A DNA stretch of 64,000 bases from Diabrotica undecimpunctata (lineage: Eukaryota > Arthropoda > Insecta > Coleoptera > Chrysomelidae): the NCBI RefSeq assembly GCF_040954645.1, contig NC_092806.1, positions 127,556,952 to 127,620,951 of the forward strand, read 5' to 3'. Below, in pieces: positions 21,700 to 33,150 of the stretch. How positions within the stretch are numbered: position 1 is the stretch's first letter; each line of letters starts with the position of its first letter. The notes beneath the pieces were generated by a model, which was given only the letters and a program-made list of their open reading frames with translations, ran no database searches and was not told the origin of the DNA. Position numbers and translations under genes: made by a program.

Positions 21700-22883
21700 A
21701 AACTTATATCAAGGGGTGTAAAATGAGAGAAAGGGTTACCAAAGGACACCTGTACACTACAAAAACAAAAATGGAAGGAATTTAGTAAATGATGAAGAAA
21801 TATTGAACAGATGGAAAGAATACTTCGAAGCTTCATGAAAAAGAAGTCAAAGGGATAATAGAGAAACTAAAGAAAAGTAAGAGCCCAGGGAAGGATGAAT
21901 TGTTCAAATATGAAGGACCAGTACTAATCAAGCATTTGGAAAAGTTGCTAAAAGAAATATGGAAACAAGAACGCATATCGAAAGAATGGACTGAAGCCAC
22001 ACTGTGCACAATTCTGTTGCATATATAAAATACTTGCAGTACATATAAAAGATAAAATATCACAAAAGATAGATAATGAAATAGGAGAATATCAATGTGG
22101 ATTCAGAAGGGGGCGCAGCACAGTAGATCAAATTTTCTTGCTACATAAAATACAAGCAGAACGTTACGAATACGAGAAATCTACAGTGGCCCTATTCATC
22201 GAGTTTAAACAAGCTTTTGACAGAGTAAAATGGAAAGAAATATACAAAGCACTACGTGAAATGGGAATTAGTGAAAAATTAGTAAGAATGATAAAGGTGA
22301 CACTCAGGCAAACAGAGAATAGGGTCAAAAAATGGAAAAGAAACGGATAAATTTGAAGTCAGCGAGAGAGTGCGACAAGGAGACCTCTGTCATCATTATT
22401 GTTCAGTATCCTTCTTGAAATTGTCGTTAAAGCCGCCGAAATCAACAAGACAGGACTTTAATATCAACGGAAACACCAATACCTAGCATTCGGTAATGAC
22501 ATAGTACTGATAGCTAGAAGTAAACAAGAATTAAAAGAAATATTAAAAAGACTAGAAGCGAAAGCGAGAAAGAGAGGGATATACATAAATGAAGAAAAGA
22601 TCAAATATATGTAATGAAAAGCACAAGAATACATACCAGGAAAATACCTGACAATAAACACAGAAGAGAAAATATACAAATTTGAAGAAGTAGAAAGATT
22701 CCAATACTTAGGAGCGATATTTGGCAGGAGACCAAATGTAAAAGAAGAAATCCAAACGAGAATTATGGCTGGTAATCGATGTATCTTTGCTCTAAACAAC
22801 TTATTAAGAAGTAAAAACATGTAGAAGGGCTAAGATAAGAATATATAAGACAGTGATAAGATAAGAATATAATACTTATAGTA

Positions 22884-24133
22884 TAGTCCGTCTATAAAGT
22901 ATCCGGAAAAAAGAAAGCAGAATTATAATTTTACGGTATTTATTTCTATGACTTGAAATATCAAAGTTTAACAAATAATTCATCTCATTTACTTATACAA
23001 CATCCATTTAAATCTAAACACCTAACTAAACGTCAAAGTACACCCGAAACTAGGTCAAGGCCATAATTTTCGGTAATGGTGTTCTGGGCCTGTAAAACTG
23101 ACCGAATCAAACCTTCTTTATCTCGTGGCGCTGCTCATTTAACTTCAATCTTCATCAGCCCCCATATGTTTTCAATGGGGCTAAGATCTGGAGATGCTGC
23201 TGGCCACGGAATTGTTGCCAATTCGTGTCCTTACATCCAAGCTTCAGTATAAGCAGAAGTATGGCATCTTGCATTATCTTGCTGAAAACGCCACCACTCT
23301 GGATATATTACATGAGCTGTTTCAAGAAGAAAACCATTTAGGATGTCACAGTATTTCGCACTATCAACAGTACCATTAACTATACAGAGAGGTGTAGCAC
23401 CACGATGAGATATTGCTCCCCAAACCATTACTTTAGTGGGAAATTAGGAAATTTGAACGGTAACATTTTCTCTTGATAGGACTTTTAGATGATTTGCACC
23501 AAGCTGGAAACAACTTTCATCAGATATAAAGACATTATTAAAATTACCTTCTCAAAAACGTTGACAAAAATCTATTCTTCGTTGCCTTTGCAGAGGTGTC
23601 ATTGTAGGGATTTTTTTTTTGATTCCTTGATATGTAGCCTTGCTTTTTCAGTGACATGCGGACAGTTTCTGGGCACACTTTTATTTTTCGTTGATTTCCA
23701 AATCTGTTTCTAGGCGCGGATTTCGTCGTCCTAAAGCCACTAAAGCATTTAAATTGTTTCCGCGAATCTTACGCGGTCTACCCGAAACTGGTCTATGTCT
23801 CATATCTATGCCATTTTTTATCCTCTTTATTGTCTCATACACTGCACTTTTTCCGAGTTCAGTCAATTGCACTAATTTTTTAACGTTTCGGACACCCTTT
23901 CTATACAAATATTCCACCACTTTTCTTTTTTCTACTTGCAACATTATTGCACAAATCTTAAGTCTGTTTACAAACAACAATATTTGACAGATGGTGTTGT
24001 CATGCGATTTTGTCCATAACCTACTATCGGCACAACCTACTTGATGCATTACTTTTGTCTTAAAATGTTACAAAAAGGAAATCTATTAAAGTTAGGAAAA
24101 ATATAAAATTCCGGATACTTTCTAGACGGACTA
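22884..24133 (-). mobile_element. Tc1-like DNA transposon nested in a LINE
   Basis: The ends are inverted repeats: TAGTCCGTCTATAAAGTATC from 22884 and TAGTCCGTCTAGAAAGTATC inward from 24133, both continuing CGGAA. TA flanks both sides (22882-22883, 24134-24135). About 1250 bp, with one broken transposase on the minus strand. Boundaries may move by 2 bp because the edge reads TATA. Confidence 0.9.
23033..23944 (-). pseudogene. Tc1-like transposase (DD34E), broken
   Basis: The start is the Met of MLQVEKRKVVEYLYRKG (23944). A paired helix-turn-helix follows (VRNVKKLVQLTELGKSAVYETIKRIKNG) with RPVSGRPRKI. Past a shift near 23690 come RQRRIDF, FISDES (first Asp, about 23530), then after a stop VMVWGAISHRGATPLCIVNG and FQQDNARCH (second Asp, about 23265). 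PWPAASPDLSPIENIWG carries the Glu at about 23175. Counting from the second Asp to the Glu gives 34 residues, the Tc1 spacing. In-frame stops occur near 23563, 23447 and 23234. All three catalytic residues remain but the frame is broken in several places. Confidence 0.85.
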
Positions 24134-24560
24134 TATTATATTCCAGTGAAACATGGACGATGAACTTAGGAAAATATTTGGAGGAAAGCTATCGAATGGA
24201 ATGTGGATAAAAAGACCAAATATAAAACTAGAGATGATGTATGGAGAACCGAATATAGTAGGGTAGGGATCATAAAATCACAAAGACTGAGTTGATTGGG
24301 CCATATTCAAAAGATGCCAAACACGAGACTACCCAAACGAATACTAACGGGAGGAATACTAGGGCAGAAGAGGAAAGGTAGGCCGAAAACCAGGTGGAAG
24401 AAGGAGGTTGAAAGAGACATAGAAGAACTTAAAATCCCAAACTGGAAGGGCAAAGCAGAAGACGGGAAAGAATGGAAGAGGATAGTAACTATGTGCCTAC
24501 TAGGCCTGGAGAGTTATTTTTCCAAACTTCCTGAGCTACACTAACTCATCTGATATTATT

Positions 24561-26120
24561 TGCCCCCTTGAATCGTACCATAATATTATCTACCGTTTGT
24601 AATCATATGACCTAAAATACATTTTTGTGCCACTTTCATTAAGCCACTTTTATTTTAAGATTCTAAGAATAGTAAATTTAGAAAATTTTAACAACTGATT
24701 TATTTCAACAAGTAAACAAAAATTTTTTTAATAGGTATTGTCTTGTTTACAAAGTTATTAAAGATATTAGGAATCTTCATTGCTGAAGACTTCCAGGGTA
24801 TGCTTCGTAAGCGTCTAATACTCTCTGTAGTTGATCATAAGTATGCTCAATGCATTTGAGATTACCCTTCGGGGATAATGGCACATAAAGACAAGCTTGA
24901 GTTTAGATAGATATATCAAGGTTCAAGTACAGCTGCAGATCAATCTATGTGTTTGAATGAATTTTTTACTAGAAAACTATGCTTTCATTAGATGTCTGCA
25001 TGGTATTTATTCTCCGACAAAGAGATATCTGGGGGAGAGGAAAGTTGAATATACAGAGACTGTGGTTAGGTTTACTGGGTGTGGTTTTTTCTTGTGAATT
25101 TTGATGTTGAGTTTTGTTAACTAGTAATGTACATGTTAGATAAAAATTTTAGGGCATCATCTTTGTTGCTAAGCTTTTTTGTGCTTCCATGTATATGGCT
25201 TCTTACATTATTATATTAGCGGTATTCTGGAATTGCTGTAACCTGTCTACCAGAACTGGCCGATGGCATGTTTATATCTGAATAAGGCTAGTCAAAAGGT
25301 ACATTATTATCGAGGTTTACAGCAAACTTGATTTTTAAGTATAAAATTTGTAGTGGTATATATATATATATATATATATGCTGTTGTCATATGGTGCTTG
25401 TGAAAACCCGTCGAATCATAGGTATAATTCACTGAAAAAGATTAAGGAGGTTTTTGATGTAATTTGTATGGGATTTTTTTATTGCTGTGGTTGTTCTTTT
25501 TTCTGTGGACAAATTAAAGCTAAATTAACAATACCATAGTACAATTCTCTTCCTTATAGATCAAATTAAAATATTATTTTAAAACATACCGTAAAACTAC
25601 GTCACTGTACACTTTTTCCGCTATCTCCCTTTTTTACTGTTTTACAGAATTAGGTCATACGACGAAGCATCGCAATGCATCGTAGGAGGATATTTGAATA
25701 ATTTAAGCATTCCTCTTCTTTTCTTTCCTTAGAGAGAATATCTGCTTTGGCGACTTTTCGTTTTGTATGAAAATCTATTCATAGGTTTGTAGAGCGAAAA
25801 CGGGTGTTTTGTCCTGGAAAATCGCGTCAAAGGAAAAGCTATGTTTATGTTTTCAACATTCAAAATGTATATACCTAATACTAGGGCCTTAGTTTTCTCA
25901 TTGCTTTCAACGTTTTTAAGTCTTATTTATATTAATAACTACAAACGGTTAGGAAATGCGAAACAATTATTTATGTTCGAGAGAAATTCGAGACACTATA
26001 CAATATACAAGGTGGAATTTCAGAGATTATATTTATATACTTAGTACTTGCGTAGTTATTAATATAAATATATATTATAGAAGGCATATAAATAAATCTT
26101 TGCAGCATTCCACAACCTGC
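24561..26120. other. No gene recognised
   Basis: AT-rich. A (TA)n microsatellite lies at 25357-25379. TATTTATATTAATAACTAC (25924-25942) recurs inverted at 26051-26069, a 19-bp hairpin-capable pair. No coding support. Confidence 0.5.
25357..25379. repeat. (TA)n microsatellite
   Basis: About 11 uninterrupted TA units. Confidence 0.9.
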
Positions 26121-26129
26121 TGATAAAAT

Positions 26130-26570
26130 AAACAATGTTCGAGTGCAAGAAAATATGGTTCTTATATACCGAAGTTCTGCAGGAGTTAGAAACAGAGATT
26201 GAATTGGACAGAACATCACCAACGAAGATTTTAAATTTGGATGCTTTAAAGAATTTAAGTATCTTGGAATAACAATAACTGAAGAAAATAACGGATCATA
26301 AGAAATAAACAGTAGAATACAAGCTGGGAACACGTCTTTACGCCTTTCAAAACCTTATAAAACTAGCACAAAAATAAATCTAAATAAAAGAGTCATAAGA
26401 CCAGTAGCGATGTACAGTAGCGAGACCTGGACGATAACAAAGGCAAACGAAAATTGATTGGGTTTTTGGCAACGAAAAATCCTGAGGAAGATCTTTGGGC
26501 AGTCCTGGAGACTCCAGTGGGCAGTCAACCTCAGAAGATATTCTGACGAATGAATAGTAAGACTGGATTA
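26130..26570 (+). pseudogene. LINE RT thumb/C-terminal fragment
   Basis: The plus strand reads FKFGCFKEFKYLGITITEENNGS (26227-26295), then INSRIQAGN, VIRPVAMYSSETWTITKANEN and LGFWQRKILRKIFGQ (26390-26500). This is the stretch just after the RT active site. Stops fall after NRD, NNGS and ANEN. Both the YADD part and the final 3' end are missing. Confidence 0.65.
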
Positions 26571-26689
26571 GAAAGAAGTCGCAACTGGAATAAGACCACG
26601 TGAATGATCTCAACTCCGGTGGCGAGATAATAATAGCAGGAGACCATTTGTTAACATCTGTTTTATTAAAAAATGATTATCCTTTATCG

Positions 26690-27280
26690 TTTATAAATAA
26701 GGAATTTTCAACAATCGATCGAATAGAACAAAACAACTTAGAATGAGATCCTACAGCATATACAAGGAATAATACGAGGAAAATAACAATACCATACATA
26801 AAAGGATTATCGGAAAAGCTTAAAAGGATAGGAAATAAATTCAACATTTCAACAACATTTAAAACAACAAACACGTTGAGATCTATTTTGTCCAAAACCA
26901 AACCTAAGAATAAACAAGAAAGGACAAGGAATTGCATTTATAAAATACCTTGTGAATGCGATCAGTTTTATTTAGGTGAAACATCAAGGCCATTAAATGT
27001 TAGAATAAGTGAACATCAATCCTATATTAAAAATAGAGAATTTGACAGATCTCAAATATGTAAACACGCATGGGATAATGAACATAGGGTTCAATGGAAT
27101 GATTCAAATATAGTCCTAAAAGAAACGGATGGTAAAAAGAGAAAATCAAAGAAGCGGCTCTAATTATGCTAAATGAGACCAATTGTGTCGCGAATTCCTC
27201 GGCAGAATGTAGTAGGATCTGGTTAGTTAGTATTGAAAGAGGAAGTTATTAAAAAGAAAATACCAGTATTGGTAAGTCAG
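26690..27280 (+). pseudogene. Penelope-like element: connector and GIY-YIG endonuclease
   Basis: The plus strand gives ITIPYIKGLSEKLKRIGNKFNI (26785-26850), TTNTLRSILSKTKP, and then in the open piece 26876-27163 RNCIYKIPCECDQFYLGETSRPLNVRISEHQ. This is the GIY-YIG nuclease of Penelope-like retroelements: GIY is CIY and YIG is YLG here, with the Arg and Glu of the R..EH motif kept. After a one-base shift at about 27145 it goes on to EAALIMLNETNCVANSSAECSRIW and a stop at about 27251. The RT half is absent (5'-truncated). The nuclease nicks DNA to prime reverse transcription in the family. Confidence 0.75.
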
Positions 27281-27764
27281 TAACATATAGAGAATACATC
27301 ATTTATGTTTTTTAAATAAAAAACATATAAAATCGGAATTTGGTGTTTATTGAAGGTAAACTAAATGCGCGATCAAATACTTACCATGTCGTGATAGTAT
27401 TATGAGGTTTTTTTCCTGGTTTTTCCCTCATAATTTACTATGGAATCACTAACAGGAGAATTTTACTGTCATCATGGCATGTATTTGTCTTTTTAAAGAC
27501 GAATTACATGTTATGATCTTTTCTGACGGATATTTTCAAGTTAAAATTGATTTCGTGTAATCGAATGAACTATCTTATAAGTAAAGTCGTCCCAGGAACG
27601 CAACTCAACAATATTGGCAATATCATTTTAAAGTCGTCTACTTTAAAATGTATAATGTATGTCTGAATTGTCAATATAGATGAGACAGATAAAATTAAAT
27701 TATTAGAAGAATTTTTCACTAAGTAACAAAAAACAAAATTTGTTTAATTTACTAATGTTTATAT

Positions 27765-27905
27765 TTTGAGAACGATTTCCGAAGTGGAAATTGAAACGTC
27801 AATAAAAGTATTTTAACCTTTAATTGTGGCTTATTCCCATTTAAATAGTAATTAATTTAAAATGCCACAAGAAAATAGCTTCAGAACAATCTTAAAGCTA
27901 TGGTT
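27765..27905 (+). repeat. Penelope-associated stem motif, copy at 27.8 kb
   Basis: TTGAGAACGATTTCC-GAAGT-GGAAATTGAAACGTC can fold as GATTTCC/GGAAATT with a GAAGT loop, followed by GAAACGTC. The arrangement is like the stem II/GAAA half of a hammerhead, but a clean CUGANGA is not present. The next 100 bp (to GCCACAAGAAAATAGCTTCAG) also match 12.74-12.85 kb. It lies about 500 bp 3' of the GIY-YIG frame, so it may be that element's terminal repeat. Confidence 0.5.
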
Positions 27906-29897
27906 GTGAAGACTGGAAATTGCACACGAGAGAAAGAAATAGAGGTATGTCAAGCCGGCTAAAAGCCACGCGGTTATGGAAAATATTTACTAAAATATAG
28001 AAGTCACTCAAGTAACTAAATAGAAGGAACTGAGGAATAACCTTTAGTAACAATACTAAAAAATATATCAAAACTACAGAGTGATTTGGTGACACAGATC
28101 ACCAATATTTTATATATTATTAGTTAAGTAATGAAGAGAACGTGTGAAAAAAACAAAAAGATACTTCTTTTAGCCAGAACTTAGTGAAAAACTAAAACCG
28201 ACAACACTAAGATATGTTAAGCGTTCATTGATTTAGCTAATTGACTAAGAAACACAAAAAAAAATGTTAGCAAGAGAAATGAAATATTGGAGAAAACGAA
28301 CAGAGAGTTAGAGAAAACGAAAATCATAGCGTTCACAAGCATTTCCAGTCATTCTTCCATGTAAAAGAAAAAACACCTAAAACATCAAGTAAAGAATGAA
28401 ACAAATGAATAGAATATAATAGTTGGAAAATAGGGATCAATGGAAGATCTCGTTATGTGAAAAGATAGGGAATCTACTACAGAACGCTTGATTCCAGTAC
28501 TAATCTTGCAATGGAAACAACTATTGGAATAATTATCGTAATTTTCCTCATATTAATAATTAGCAAAATGTTTTTCAAAAGTAAAAATTCTAATCTAATA
28601 TACATAAATTGAAGGTAACTACTACAAAGTGCAAAAACAAGAACCATTTAGAATATGAGTACATGCGATAAACAAAAAATTGTATTTCACAACTGATATA
28701 ATATTATCTCATATATTTTATCAACCTCATTTGGTTTTTTTAACACTTTACTTATCCACTTTATTACAAAATTCGAGTATTTCAGTCACCATATCGTGTT
28801 GTATTACAATTTGTTATGAATAAAACCAAAAATATGCAATACGGTTCATTATCAGAGCACTATGGTTGATAAGGATAAGGTCACATATTTATAAAAATGA
28901 GTACAACTGATAAAGCACACCTCTTCCTCTGATTAATCTGAGGAAATGGGATTCTTGAACAGTGGTGAAGTATTTGCGGTGAACATTAGAAGAGTATTCC
29001 TTTTGTGGATGAACCGAATTAATCATTACGTGTATGGCGTTTTTAAAACCATCACTAAAAAAAGAACAACAACACATCCTATCTAGATTATCCATTACAG
29101 TCTGGGTTGTGGTGCAAGTTTGTATAATTAATACCGCAAGAACGGCAAAATAGAAACGCCAGCGCTAAGGATTTTTTAATTTTCTCTTTACTAATAATGT
29201 AAAATATTTTATATCACATCCCAAATATTTGTAAATTTACATTAATATGGAATGTTGTTTAAGGACATGTACATATGAGTATCGAAGTGATCTTCTTCTT
29301 TTGCGACTTTCATGCCATATTCTTGTAGCCATATTCATGTCCTATATATTTTTATGTTCCTAGTCAGTAGCTTGTTACAAGTATCGTGATGTTGTGAAAT
29401 ATCTTATACAACAGTTTCCATTTCCATGAAGAAGATGAGTACCACGACGTTGAACGACGTCATCTACAGCTTTGGAGAGAAGCGATGGTTGCTGGTGCTT
29501 TATCACCAAAAGCAGAGGTGGCTGTAGGCCGTCAATTACCTTACACCACATAGTGGCCTCTCAATAGACCGGCACGTCAGGGTGTGGATCAAATTTAAAT
29601 AGATAAGTCTATATAAAAGATGACAAGAGCGATTTGATTTGACGGTAGCCAGATATGACGAAAATTCCACCGAGCGATTGCCGGTATAAGCAATCCCACA
29701 CTTACTGACCAACGGCTTTGGGCGGATGAGTTGGTAAGTGGAAGGGCACTCTTATGTCCTGGCGCTAAGAAATTGGAACCAAAGGCGAATGAATCAAGTA
29801 AATGGTTGACGGCATAAGGATGCAGAAGGCAAGGAGAAACCACTGCATTCAAGATCCAATTGGATATCTCTAGTACAATCATCATGGCAATGAGTAC
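27906..29897. other. No gene recognised
   Basis: AT-rich to 29.2 kb. At 29.4-29.9 kb base composition is more balanced and may be decayed transposon coding sequence, but no motif can be named. Confidence 0.4.
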
Positions 29898-30356
29898 TGT
29901 TACGATCAATTCTGACCCTAAACTGTAAATATTATGACTAATTCTTTTTTGTTGTAGTTATTTGAGAGTGCGACCCCAGACTGGTTTTTTTGGTCCCGCT
30001 TGGAAGTTTCGAGTCGTGGGAATGACTCATCATAGGCCTTTCGCCAAAACAGCAGTCTATTCGATGTGTTTCGAGAAACAGCTGTTTTCATTCTCGAATA
30101 ACAGGACTTTATATTTATAGAGGAATTTTGTTATGAAGAGGGTCAGTTAATATCTGAAGACCCGCGCCCGCGATTTTAATTGTTACGTTCACCTATATGA
30201 ATTATGTATTATTTGTTAAATAAATTGATATAAATTATCGTGCTTTTTAATGAATTAAGATAAGAACAATATAATAAATTAATAAAGACATTATAAATTA
30301 AATAAAGACATAGCAGTTAAATAAATTCACTACAGTACTTACTAAAAGAAAAAAAA
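29898..30356 (+). mobile_element. Possible solo LTR fragment
   Basis: Starts TGTTACGATC, has a TATATTTATAG promoter-like sequence at about 30109 and several AATAAA-type signals at 30220-30330, a layout seen in Gypsy-type LTRs. No partner LTR, primer-binding site or target duplication can be shown. Confidence 0.22.
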
Positions 30357-30369
30357 AGAAACTGATCAT

Positions 30370-32065
30370 GGGAGGCAGGGGAGGAACAGACAAGGGCTCC
30401 CAGGTCGTTAACCTGCGAATCCTTTGTCAAACATCGAAACAAGACAAAGTAAAATTATCAAAAGTAAAAATAGGTACGTGAAGCGTCAAAAGCATGTATC
30501 AACCTGGTAAAATGCATAACATCCTTCAAGAAATGAGAAGAATGAATATAAATATATTACTCGGGAAACATTGACAACCAGCATAGACGTGGAGTAGCAA
30601 TTATTGTCGATACAGAAGTCAACAAATTAATAGAGGGTTTTGTCCCAATCTCAGAAGGAGTGATGCTACTACAAATAAGGATATCACACACAAAACTAAA
30701 TTTGATCCAAGTATATGCGTCAACGATGGATGCAACAGAAGATGAAGTAGAAACATTTTACCAAGAAATTGAAGATGTACTGAAAAAGAACAAAGTCTAA
30801 TAATCACAAACACGTTCTTTAAATTAACTATGAGACGGTTATATACATGGCGCTCACCAGCAGATAAACCTGAAAAAGTGGTAAGAAACCAAATCGATTA
30901 TATAATGATTAAAGTGAGATATCGTAACACCATGAAATCAGTTAAAACATATCCAGGAGCAGATGTCACATCAGACCATAACCCACTAATCGCTAATGTC
31001 ACTCTTAAGCTTAAACGTATTAGAAAACCCCAAAAAACTCCAAGATTAGATGTTAGAAAACTGATAGAAGCTGATATAAAAAAAAGATCCAACAGAAAAT
31101 ATACGAAAACTTAAATTAGATACTAACACCTACGAGATAAACCAACAATGGGAAACATTAAAAAACTGCCTACTCGTTCCATGCAAAGATATATTAAAAG
31201 AACAACAATTAACAACATTAGATATGCGGACGATACTATCATAATAGCAGACAACCTCCAAGACCTCCAAAAGCTAACGAAAAATATAGTTGAGTATGGA
31301 GAAGTATATATCCATATACTTATGGATTATATCCATATACTTATGGACAGAAGTATATGGATTATCAATAAATATTAAGAAAACTAAATTTATGAGGATA
31401 TCAAAAACCCAAAATAATGATGAAAGCCTGACAATTAACGGTAAAACTTTAGAACAAGTTGAAAACTACAATTATCTTGGCAAAATAATTAATCATACAA
31501 ACGATTACTCCAAAGAAATCAAAGTTCGAATAGAGAAATGACGAACAAACTTCAATAAAATGAGAAAGGTACTTTGTGCAAGAGAACTGAAATTAGACTT
31601 GAGAATTAGGCTGGTAAGGTGTTATATTTTCCCGACTCTGCTTTGCGGAATAGAAGCATAGACACTTAACGCGTCGACTATTAAAAAGTTGGAAGCATTT
31701 GAACTTTGGGTGTATAGAAGAATCCTGAAAATATCATGGACCGAGCATGTAACAAACAACGAAGTTATGAGAAGAGTCAACAAAAGAATGGAAATATTGG
31801 AAACCATCAAGACACGAAAGCTGCAATACATGGGGCATGTTGTGCGTAATGAAAGATACAACATACTTCTATTAATTATACAAGGGAAAATGCAGGGCAA
31901 GAGAAGTGTAGGAAGGAGAAGAATCTCATGGTTGCGTAACTTGAGGTGGTACGGATGCACATCAGTCGAACTATTCAGATCGGCAGCATTTAAGATCCGA
32001 ATAGCCATGATGATTTCCAACCTCCGTCGCGGAGAGGCACGTAAAGAAGAAAGAAGATGCACTCA
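30370..32065 (+). pseudogene. LINE with endonuclease and RT, central part deleted
   Basis: After a GC-richer 5' stretch (30366-30420) the AP-endonuclease begins (VKIGTWSVKSMYQPGKMHNILQEMRRMNINIL-like at 30465-30560) and goes on through RRGVAIIVDTEVNKLI, VMLLQIRISHTKLNLIQVYAST and RNQIDYIMIKVRYR ... GADVTSDHNPLIANV (30830-31000), the end of the nuclease with its SDH motif. The sequence then jumps over most of the RT to INNIRYADDTIIIADN (31210-31250), YLGKIINHTNDYSKEI (31480-31520), FELWVYRRILKISWTEHVT and KRSVGRRRISWLRNLRWYGC, ending IAMMISNLRRGEARKEER at about 32050. A 20-bp tandem duplication sits right after the YADD (31306-31347). Several stops; not active. Confidence 0.75.
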
Positions 32066-32424
32066 CCTTGACCTAATGGTAGGGCCCTCCAAGTGGCGTA
32101 ACATTGGCATTATTAAATTTAAAACAGTGATCCTTATACGGAAAGTAAGTTTCCATTTGTCTCTTCTGCTATTTTTGTTGATTGTGGTAGAGTCTTGCCT
32201 GTGAGATTCGTAATTAGATCTGTATATCTGATTGGCTATCTTCCTCGATATAGCATCAGAGATATATTGATCTATCAATTATTAGGATACTGCAATTTTG
32301 CCACTTTACAGTAAGTTTTGTACACTAATATTATTTCACTATAATTTGGGTTTAACACTAAAACTATGTCTTTACATTTTTTATGCACATCCCAATTAAA
32401 AAGGTAGAAAAATATGTCCTTGTT

Positions 32425-32775
32425 TGACGATTCTTCTTCTTCTTCTTCAGTCTTAAGTAATCCAACTTTGGACATAGGCCTCCCACAAATCAATCCAGTG
32501 TTTTCTATTTTGCGCCAGTTGCTTCAGTTGTTTGCAATATTATCGGCCCATCTCATTTGTGGTATTCCTCTGCTTCTCTTTCCTAACCATGGTCTCCATT
32601 GTTGTATTTCGTGGTTCCATCTTTTATCCTTTAGTCGGGCATTGTGTCGTGCGAAGCTCCATTTTAATTTGGCAGCATGTTCTCCTGCGTCTTTTACTTT
32701 GATTTTGCTTCTAAGCCATTTGTTTGTTTTTTTTTTGTCTATAAGTCTCACCCCGAGCATTGATATTTCCATCGC
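32425..32775 (-). pseudogene. LINE 3' end with GAA-type tail
   Basis: The minus strand reads MEISMLGVRLIDKKKTNKWLRSKIKVKDAGEHAAKLKWSFARH (32640-32772), WNHEIQQWRPWLGKRSRGIPQMRWADNIANN and, after one stop, NWRKIENTGLICGRPMSKVGLLKTEEEEEES. These are the last ~110 residues of an RTE/BovB-like LINE. The run of Glu codons is the start of a (GAA)n tail at 32430-32450. 5'-truncated to a small piece. Confidence 0.65.
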
Positions 32776-33059
32776 TGTTATCAGTTTGTGGCCATCTTAT
32801 TTGTTCTGTACTAAATTTGTTCAGTTTGTTCTTGTAAATGATCCAATACATACATTTCACAATTTTATTGGGTTTAAGATTCGATTCGAGCTGTATTAGC
32901 ATTGATTTAAGTAAAATCATTCTCCAAGGTAATACTTATTCACCACAAACACCAACGGCATCAACTTCTCGATTCTAAAGTAATTAGTTTTTTATTTTAG
33001 TTCATTTTGTGAGATTTCCGTATGTTTTACATCTTTTAAAAATATTTAAAATAGACCAC

Positions 33060-33150
33060 GTGCAGGCAAATGAGATTTGACTTTGAATGACCTTGTTTAT
33101 GGGTTTTATTACATTACTGACAAATAACTCAGATAACAAACAGGCCTTAA
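33060..33150 (+). repeat. Dispersed repeat, copy 2
   Basis: Partner of 15030-15112; see there. Identity is clearest over TATTACATTMCTGACAAATAAC. Confidence 0.4.

Larger units (their letters stand above)
21700..24560 (+). pseudogene. LINE reverse transcriptase split by a Tc1-like element
   Basis: On the plus strand, NDEEILNRWKEYFE leads into EVKGIIEKLKKSKSPGKDE (about 21840-21900) and WKQERISKEWTEATLCT. YQCGFRRGRSTVDQIFLLHKIQ and LFIEFKQAFDRVKW (first Asp changed to Glu, 22190-22230) follow. After shifts come ERVRQGD and LAFGNDIVLIA (22480-22515), where the YADD motif is degraded to FGND. At 22883 the frame stops in a Tc1-like insertion and resumes at 24136 with LYSSETWTMN, then WAIFKRCQ-type sequence and 24296-24544, HIQKMPNTRLPKRILTGG and KRKGRPKTRWKKEVERDIEEL. 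TVIR on one side and LYSSETW on the other are adjacent in intact relatives, which shows the insertion point. Confidence 0.75.
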
